Source: Vreelandella neptunia (lineage in GTDB: Bacteria; Pseudomonadota; Gammaproteobacteria; Pseudomonadales; Halomonadaceae). Taken from it: 64,000 nt of DNA. A model generated the notes under the pieces. That model did no database searches. It was not told where the DNA came from and saw only the letters and a list, made by a program, of their open reading frames with translations. Of the stretch, positions 58,952 through 64,000 are shown piece by piece. How positions within the stretch are numbered: the first letter of the stretch is position 1; each line of letters begins with the position of its first letter. The stretch is taken from contig NZ_CP140255.1 of NCBI RefSeq assembly GCF_034479615.1, positions 930,001-994,000 of the forward strand, given 5' to 3'. A program made the position numbers and the translations under genes.

Positions 58952-60613
58952 CTAAAACTCTTCCCAATCTGGCGTGGCACTAGGCAACTTTTTAGATGGA
59001 TAAGAGTGAGCTGCTGCAAAGGCATGCTGTGAAGTAGTCACGGTGGGGATCGTACCCTTATTAGCTGCTCGCTTCAGTTTGAAGGTCGTGACTAACTCGG
59101 CCAAACGAGTAGCTTCATCCTGGAGTGAGGCTGACGCGGTGCTGGTTTCTTCAACCAGCGATACATTTTCCTGGGTCGCGGAGTCCATCTGGGATACCGC
59201 GGTGCTGACTTGGCTAATGCCCGACTCCTGCTCCTTTGCAGCTAGAGCAAGCTCTTGCATCATTTCCGTCACTTTGCGAATAGCTTCGTTGATATCTGCC
59301 ATATCATGGCCATTTTTCGCTGCTTGCTCTGCGCCGACGACAATTCGCTGTGAGATATCTTCAATCATAGTGCGTATCTCTTTTGACGAGGTGGAGGTCT
59401 TTGTTGCTAATGAGCGCACTTCACTGGCGACCACCGCAAACCCCCTGCCATGTTCACCTGCACGAGCAGCTTCTACCGAGGCATTCAGTGCCAAAATATT
59501 GGTTTGAAAGGCGATAGAGTCAATCACCTGAACAATGTCATGGACTTTGTGCGAGGTTTCTTCTAATTCCCGCATCAGTAGGCTGGTGCGTTCAGATGCC
59601 TGCTTACCACTATTCGCCTGTTGCGCGGCGTCCTGGGTCAATTGCTGTGCTTGACTGGCAGTGTCAGCGTTCTGCCGCACAATTGATGAAATTTCATCCA
59701 TACTTGCGGCGGTTTGCTGCAAAGCTGCGGCTTGTTGCTCTGTGCGTGAGGCGAGGTCTTGGCTGCCGCTAGCAATTTGCTTCGAGCTAGAGGCGACGGC
59801 CTCGCTACTTTGATTAAGCGTACCGATCATCTCTTCCAGGCGCTCCTGCATATCTTCCATGGCACTATAAAGACGGCCAATCTCGTTACGCCCTAGGACG
59901 TCGATATGACTTGTCAAATCTCCCTTTGCAATGTTTTCGCATATTCTGACGGCCCGCTGGAAAGGGTTAATAACAAGCCGATTAATTACTATTTGCACAA
60001 CAACGTAGAGCACAATCGCGGTTAAGATGAGAACGCCTACGGTAATGCCAAAAATGACGCTTTCGCGCTGTGCTTCAGAGTGAACTTGGTTACCTCTACT
60101 CAGTGCATAATCATTAAAATGACTGATCGCAGTGCTAAAGCTGGAGAACTTCTGATTAATGGGGTCACGGTATTCATCCAGTGCCTCATAACGCTCATTG
60201 GCTAAATCACTTCGTAAGGTGTCAGTGACAATAAGGTTGTAACTATCGACAATTTCATCGATTAGTGGGCGACGATCAGAATCACTTGGGAGCTCAAGGC
60301 GAGTAAGTTCTGCGATACGTTGGTCGGAGTTCTCCAAACCCACCAGTGCTTCTCCTAGCGCACGCTCAGCATAGTTTTCGTTGCCATTGCGGTAGTGCTG
60401 TGACATACGCTCTAGCCTTACCCGTACTTCCATTAGGTTTGTTTCTGCACGGTTAGCAGCACTCGCTTGTTGAGCGCTGATCTCATTGATTTCTGCCAGC
60501 AGCTTTGCAGCTTCGCGTTCCGCCATGGCGCCCATGCCACCCAAAAGGATAAGCATGGCTAAAAGCACAATCAGTGCCCCAGCAATCACTCTCTTAACGG
60601 ATATGTTTCGCAT
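58952..60613 (-). CDS. Methyl-accepting chemotaxis protein
   Basis: About 553-residue chemoreceptor: helix 1 about 8-30, periplasmic helical sensor about 31-185, helix 2 about 188-212, HAMP about 213-265, signalling domain with SIAFQTNILALNASVEAARAG and GRGFAVVASEVRSLA. It ends in DWEEF, a likely CheR/CheB-tethering pentapeptide. ATG 60613 is chosen with AGGAGA about 7 nt upstream. The signalling tip is almost identical to that of the receptor at 45.9 kb while the sensor differs, so both feed the same chemotaxis pathway with different ligands. Confidence 0.9.
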   Translation of the reverse strand: MRNISVKRVIAGALIVLLAMLILLGGMGAMAEREAAKLLAEINEISAQQASAANRAETNLMEVRVRLERMSQHYRNGNENYAERALGEALVGLENSDQRIAELTRLELPSDSDRRPLIDEIVDSYNLIVTDTLRSDLANERYEALDEYRDPINQKFSSFSTAISHFNDYALSRGNQVHSEAQRESVIFGITVGVLILTAIVLYVVVQIVINRLVINPFQRAVRICENIAKGDLTSHIDVLGRNEIGRLYSAMEDMQERLEEMIGTLNQSSEAVASSSKQIASGSQDLASRTEQQAAALQQTAASMDEISSIVRQNADTASQAQQLTQDAAQQANSGKQASERTSLLMRELEETSHKVHDIVQVIDSIAFQTNILALNASVEAARAGEHGRGFAVVASEVRSLATKTSTSSKEIRTMIEDISQRIVVGAEQAAKNGHDMADINEAIRKVTEMMQELALAAKEQESGISQVSTAVSQMDSATQENVSLVEETSTASASLQDEATRLAELVTTFKLKRAANKGTIPTVTTSQHAFAAAHSYPSKKLPSATPDWEEF

Positions 60614-60843
60614 TGATACTTCTCCTAATACTCCCCGCACCTGAATTGGTGCTTAGGGGAGTTTTAAAAGGTATCAATTGACCGTTAACAACAGCGGCTT
60701 GATTAACTTATCTTTAGTTTGTGATATTAAAAAATGCTCAATCACGATAAAGTCGTATAGTTAAATGTTTTTTTTTAACTTGCTGTGGAATATCTTTGAT
60801 AAACAGTTCTTTGGTAAAGATCTGTTTGGTAAGTGTATTGCCG

Positions 60844-61338
60844 CTAAAGCGCCTTATACATCACATAGGTGTCAACAAAGCCATGGCGCGCATGGCGGTA
60901 AGCGTTAGGCACGGTACCCACAATGCTAAAGCCAAGCTTTTGCCATAAGGCGACGGCCACTTCATTGGTGGCCACTACGGCGTTGTACTGCATGGCTAAA
61001 AACCCAAGTTCACGGGCCTGCTGCTGGGAGTGCTCACACATGGCACGCGCTACGCCTTTGCCCCGTGCGGCGGGGGTCACCATATAACCACAGTTACATA
61101 TATGATCGCCGGGGCCAGCCGCGTTAGCTTTTAGGTAGTAAGCGCCCAGCAGTTGGCCATTTTCATCTTTGGCAACCACACTGGCGTTTGGCGTTTTACA
61201 CCATAGATCGCGGGCGGCTTCAAAGCTGATATCCGGAGCAAACGCATAGGTCTCTTGCGCTGCAACAATGGCCTGGAAAGTAGGCCAGAAAGCAGCAAAA
61301 TCGTCATCCGTTACTGGGGAAAACGTGAGTGTGGTCAT
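60844..61338 (-). CDS. GNAT family N-acetyltransferase
   Basis: 164-residue GNAT acyltransferase. The acetyl-CoA-binding motif A is GYMVTPAARGKGVARAMCEHSQQQARELG, followed by AVVATNEVAVALWQKLGFSIVGTVPNAYRH, typical of the family. The substrate is unknown; this subgroup resembles Pat-like or L-amino-acid acetyltransferases of about this size. AGGA precedes ATG 61338. It lies 23 nt after the luciferase-like gene, so they are probably co-transcribed. Confidence 0.85.
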   Translation of the reverse strand: MTTLTFSPVTDDDFAAFWPTFQAIVAAQETYAFAPDISFEAARDLWCKTPNASVVAKDENGQLLGAYYLKANAAGPGDHICNCGYMVTPAARGKGVARAMCEHSQQQARELGFLAMQYNAVVATNEVAVALWQKLGFSIVGTVPNAYRHARHGFVDTYVMYKAL

Positions 61339-61361
61339 AACTATCCTGTGCAGCTAAGCGC

Positions 61362-62354
61362 TTATCGGGCGACCTCAGCCACAATCTCGTAGCTCCGTAG
61401 ACGGTCGGCGTGGTTGTAAAAATCGCTATTAATCATCAGTTCATCGGCACCCGTGCGTGCTTGGAACTCCTCAAGCTCTGCTTTAACCGTCTCTGGCCCG
61501 CCAATGATGGCCGCGCCTAAAAATTGGCTGACTTGGGCCTGTTCCATCGGCGACCAATCGAGCTGCTCAACCGGCGGCTGTGACTGAGTCGGCTTGCCGC
61601 GAATAAGGTTTAAAAACTTCTGCTGTGCTGTTGTGGCCAGGTAATGAGCCATCGCATCGCTCTCTGCGGCCATCACGGGTAGTCCGACCATGGCGTGGGG
61701 CTTATCCAGGTGCTCCGAGGGGCGGAAGTTATCACGGTATAAGCGCAGCGCTTCAAATAAATAGCCCGGCGCGAACTGAGCCGCAAACGCGAAGGGCAAG
61801 CCCAGTTTGGCTGCCAGCTGCGCGCTGTAACCGCTGGAACCGAGCAACCAAATAGGCACATGGGTGCCTTGGCCAGGCACTGCTTTCACGCGCTGTTGGG
61901 GCTCTGCATCGGCTAAGTAGCTGCGCAGCTCATTCAGCAGCTGTGGAAAATCATCGACCCCTGCGTGGGCGTTGCGGCGCATGGCCTGCATGGTGGCACC
62001 GTCTGAGCCAGGCGCACGGCCTAAGCCCAGATCAATACGACCAGGATAGAGCGTTTCCAGGGTGCCGAACTGCTCAGCAATCACTAGCGGCGGATGGTTA
62101 GGCAGCATAATCCCACCGCTGCCCACGCGGATGGTGGATGTTTGCCCCGCTATGTGGCCAATCAGAACAGCGGTGGCTGCACTGGCAATGCCGGCAATAT
62201 TGTGGTGTTCGGCGAGCCAGTAACGGGTATAGCCTAGCCGCTCGATTAATTGCGCCAAGGCGACACTATCCCGGAAGGTCTCTGCGGCACTGCCGCCCTG
62301 GCGAATAGGCGCCAGATCGAGGACGGAAAGTGCCGTGGAAGCTAGTTGGCTCAT
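61362..62354 (-). CDS. Luciferase-like (LLM class) flavin-dependent oxidoreductase
   Basis: 330-residue bacterial-luciferase-family TIM-barrel monooxygenase, similar to E. coli YhbW. Motifs: [76 protein letters not shown], and [27 protein letters not shown] is the expected cofactor, supplied by a separate reductase. AGGTGA precedes ATG 62354. The substrate is not known for this subgroup. Confidence 0.88.
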   Translation of the reverse strand: MSQLASTALSVLDLAPIRQGGSAAETFRDSVALAQLIERLGYTRYWLAEHHNIAGIASAATAVLIGHIAGQTSTIRVGSGGIMLPNHPPLVIAEQFGTLETLYPGRIDLGLGRAPGSDGATMQAMRRNAHAGVDDFPQLLNELRSYLADAEPQQRVKAVPGQGTHVPIWLLGSSGYSAQLAAKLGLPFAFAAQFAPGYLFEALRLYRDNFRPSEHLDKPHAMVGLPVMAAESDAMAHYLATTAQQKFLNLIRGKPTQSQPPVEQLDWSPMEQAQVSQFLGAAIIGGPETVKAELEEFQARTGADELMINSDFYNHADRLRSYEIVAEVAR

Positions 62355-62492
62355 GGGTCACCTGCAAATTAATTCGTGGGCGCGTAGCGTGAAAAATTAC
62401 TTAGCGCGCTTGGTAATTACACGTTATGCGGCCAGTGTAGATGAATTGCAAGGTGTTGCCTGCTTAGGTGTACATTGGAGTAGTGCTAATCC

Positions 62493-63179
62493 TCACTCAA
62501 GCGGCGGTGTGGGGCGAATAAGGATTTCATTGACGTCTACATGGGCAGGCTGAGCAAGCGCATACACCACTGCATTGGCGATGTCGCGATCTTCGAGGGC
62601 ATGGGCCGGCGGTTCATCAAAAAAGGGGGTGTCGACCATCCCTGGTTCAATCAGCGTCACGCGCATGCCAGTGCCACGGAGTTCTTCACGAAGGTTATAG
62701 CCGATGCCCGTTACCGCCCATTTGGTCGCGCTATACATAGAGCCTGGGATGGTCGTGCGGCCTGCCGCTGAGCCGGTGAGCAATACATGGCCTTTGCTGC
62801 GTTTAAGGGCGGGCAAACAAGCTTGAATAGTGAGGCCCACCCCATAGATATTGGTGAGAATCATCTCACGCCATGCTTCGTGGTCGGCTTCACTAAAGCC
62901 GCCGGGCGAGCCACCACGACCAGCGTTGGCAAAAATGCCATCCAGACGGCCAAAGGTTTCCAGTGCTTGCTCAACCATGGCCTGCTGCTGTTCCATATTG
63001 GTCACGTCCAGCCCGCAGGTCAGCACGTTTTCCGGCCCTAGCTCTTGCGCCAGTGCGGTGAGCTTGTCGCTAGAACGTGCAGCGAGTACTAACTTATAGC
63101 CTTCACGCGCGGCTGCACGGGCGGTGGCTGCGCCAATACCGCTAGATGCGCCGGTGATTAATAGCACGCGGTGTTGCAT
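62493..63179 (-). CDS. Short-chain dehydrogenase/reductase
   Basis: 228-residue classical SDR. Cofactor motif TGASSGIGAATARAA (6-20), NAG motif FANAGRGG, catalytic Ser in LLTGSAAGRT and YSATKWAV containing the Tyr-x-x-x-Lys pair. This layout is like the YdfG/serine-dehydrogenase-type SDRs. AAGGAG lies about 10 nt before ATG 63179. It is somewhat shorter than YdfG (248). Substrate unknown. Confidence 0.87.
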   Translation of the reverse strand: MQHRVLLITGASSGIGAATARAAAREGYKLVLAARSSDKLTALAQELGPENVLTCGLDVTNMEQQQAMVEQALETFGRLDGIFANAGRGGSPGGFSEADHEAWREMILTNIYGVGLTIQACLPALKRSKGHVLLTGSAAGRTTIPGSMYSATKWAVTGIGYNLREELRGTGMRVTLIEPGMVDTPFFDEPPAHALEDRDIANAVVYALAQPAHVDVNEILIRPTPPLE

Positions 63180-63310
63180 GGGGGTGCGCTCCTTGCTTGG
63201 TCAGTCAAGTGAGCTTTTAGCATGGCTAAGGTGACAGCATACTGCAAATATAGGCTTAACCAGCTTGATACTGTGCTGCTAACTGACGGCTAACGGGAAC
63301 CCCATCTACT

Positions 63311-64000
63311 TTACGCTTTAGCATCTTTACGTTTTAGCATTGCGGAGAGATCGAGAATAGCTTGGGCCATATCCGCCATGCTTTTGCTTTGATCCATCGA
63401 GGTTTTACGCAGAAAGCGGTAGGCCTCCTCTTCGCTCATTTCCTGATGAGCCATGATCAGGCCCTTGGCGCGTTCAATCAGTTTGCGTTCTCTTAGCGCT
63501 TTGCGGGTATTTTCGAGTTCATCGCTAAGCCCCTGTAAGCGACTGGCCTGTGCCTGGGTGAGCTCAATCAGAGAGCGACCTAATGGTGAGGTTAAGGCGT
63601 TGGCGGTCAAATCACCTAACGGTTGCCCATCATTAAGCGCCAGCAGCTGTTCGCACGGAGCCGGTGCATACGTATAAGGCTGCGTTTTAGCTTTCTCTAA
63701 AGCATCCTCGGCTTGAGCAATTTTGCGGTGGCAAAGCACGCTCAGCTGTGAGATTAGCGCATCTTCCACCATTTTCATTGAGTCGATACGCAGAGTCGTC
63801 AATTCGTACCAAGTTTCACCCAGCTTGTCAGGTGTCTCTTTGGGCGGAGATTGCGTTGCCGACGAGCGCTGGCAGGCGATATCGCGCAGGTGGCAAATAC
63901 CTGACAGCGTGCGCGGGGAAAGCTCCTTTTGCCATGCCTGCTGCGCTTCAGGTGTCGCAAACTCTACAAAGGTGTCAAAGCAGCGCTGCTGATCTGTCAT
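63311..64000 (-). CDS. nasR: NasR-like nitrate-responsive antiterminator (NIT-ANTAR), truncated by window edge
   Basis: C-terminal 229 residues of an RNA-binding regulator; the gene probably continues beyond the window. The C-terminus is an ANTAR domain (about 165-222 of the visible part: LIERAKGLIMAHQEMSEEEAYRFLRKTSM, then MADMAQAIL), preceded by a coiled coil (about 140-165). The visible N-terminal part (CFDTFVEFATPEAQQAW, WYELTTLRIDSMKMVEDALI) matches the end of a NIT nitrate/nitrite-sensing domain, as in Klebsiella NasR (about 390 residues). NasR binds leader hairpins and prevents termination when nitrate is present. The leaders at 24.2-24.9 kb are its expected targets. The ATG at 64000 may be internal. 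Confidence 0.85.
   Translation of the reverse strand: MTDQQRCFDTFVEFATPEAQQAWQKELSPRTLSGICHLRDIACQRSSATQSPPKETPDKLGETWYELTTLRIDSMKMVEDALISQLSVLCHRKIAQAEDALEKAKTQPYTYAPAPCEQLLALNDGQPLGDLTANALTSPLGRSLIELTQAQASRLQGLSDELENTRKALRERKLIERAKGLIMAHQEMSEEEAYRFLRKTSMDQSKSMADMAQAILDLSAMLKRKDAKA

Noticed and set aside
1..64000. tRNA, rRNA, CRISPR, prophage or insertion sequences
   Set aside because: Scanning both strands by eye gave no cloverleaf with CCA-type ends, no regular repeat-spacer arrays, and no transposase or integrase frames.

Overview
The window looks like chromosomal DNA of a halophilic gammaproteobacterium, most likely Halomonas or a close Halomonadaceae relative. This rests on gene content and a GC content that appears to be in the mid-50s; no rRNA or other phylogenetic marker is present. 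Coding density is high. I saw no phage, insertion sequence, CRISPR array, rRNA or tRNA. The theme is import and oxidation of sugar acids and other small organic acids, plus nitrate assimilation and signal transduction. There are three tripartite tricarboxylate transporter (TTT) systems and one TRAP transporter. Region 1 (1-13.6 kb) is an aldarate (galactarate/glucarate) catabolic island: tctB-tctA-garD-gudD, then tctC-tctB-tctA with a thiamine-diphosphate (ThDP) enzyme, a convergent NIPSNAP-like gene, and a FadR-type GntR regulator followed by a 2-oxoglutarate-semialdehyde dehydrogenase. An operator-like motif (TTGTATGATGTA and palindromic forms) occurs before tctC and three times before the regulator, once directly over a TATAAT box. 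The usual dehydratase-decarboxylase KdgD is not in the window, so the role of the ThDP enzyme is an open question. Region 2 (13.6-19.9 kb) holds an AGCS sodium/amino-acid symporter, a MocR-type regulator divergent from an MFS exporter, a cation diffusion facilitator and an alpha/beta hydrolase. Region 3 (19.9-31.5 kb) is nitrate assimilation: leftward nasC-like/nirB/nirD, divergent from rightward nasA (nitrate reductase), siroheme methyltransferase, FNT nitrite channel and a PP2C-Ser/Thr kinase fusion. Both divergent leaders carry an intrinsic terminator preceded by small hexaloop hairpins, and a truncated NasR-like (NIT-ANTAR) antiterminator gene sits at the right edge of the window. This suggests nitrate-responsive antitermination of both arms. 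Region 4 (31.5-40.4 kb) has an aldo/keto reductase, a 49-codon arfA ribosome-rescue gene whose stop codon lies inside a hairpin, and a complete L-rhamnonate pathway: LysR regulator, rhamnonate dehydratase, TRAP DctPQM, 2-keto-3-deoxy-L-rhamnonate aldolase and lactaldehyde dehydrogenase. Two identically spaced LysR-type boxes lie in the divergent promoter region. Region 5 (40.4-49.7 kb) is signalling: a DUF1127-like small protein, an OmpR-type response regulator divergent from a cysteine-free sulfite-oxidase-fold exported protein and a hybrid kinase, an EAL response regulator, a chemoreceptor and an ABC exporter. Region 6 (49.7-64 kb) contains a tctC-tctB-tctA-gamma-glutamyltransferase operon, a two-gene chromate transporter divergent from a second FCD-type GntR regulator, a DUF1415 protein, a diguanylate cyclase, a second chemoreceptor, GNAT, luciferase-like and SDR genes, and finally the truncated nasR-like gene. 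Product calls come from reading protein sequences against remembered family motifs; no database search was run.
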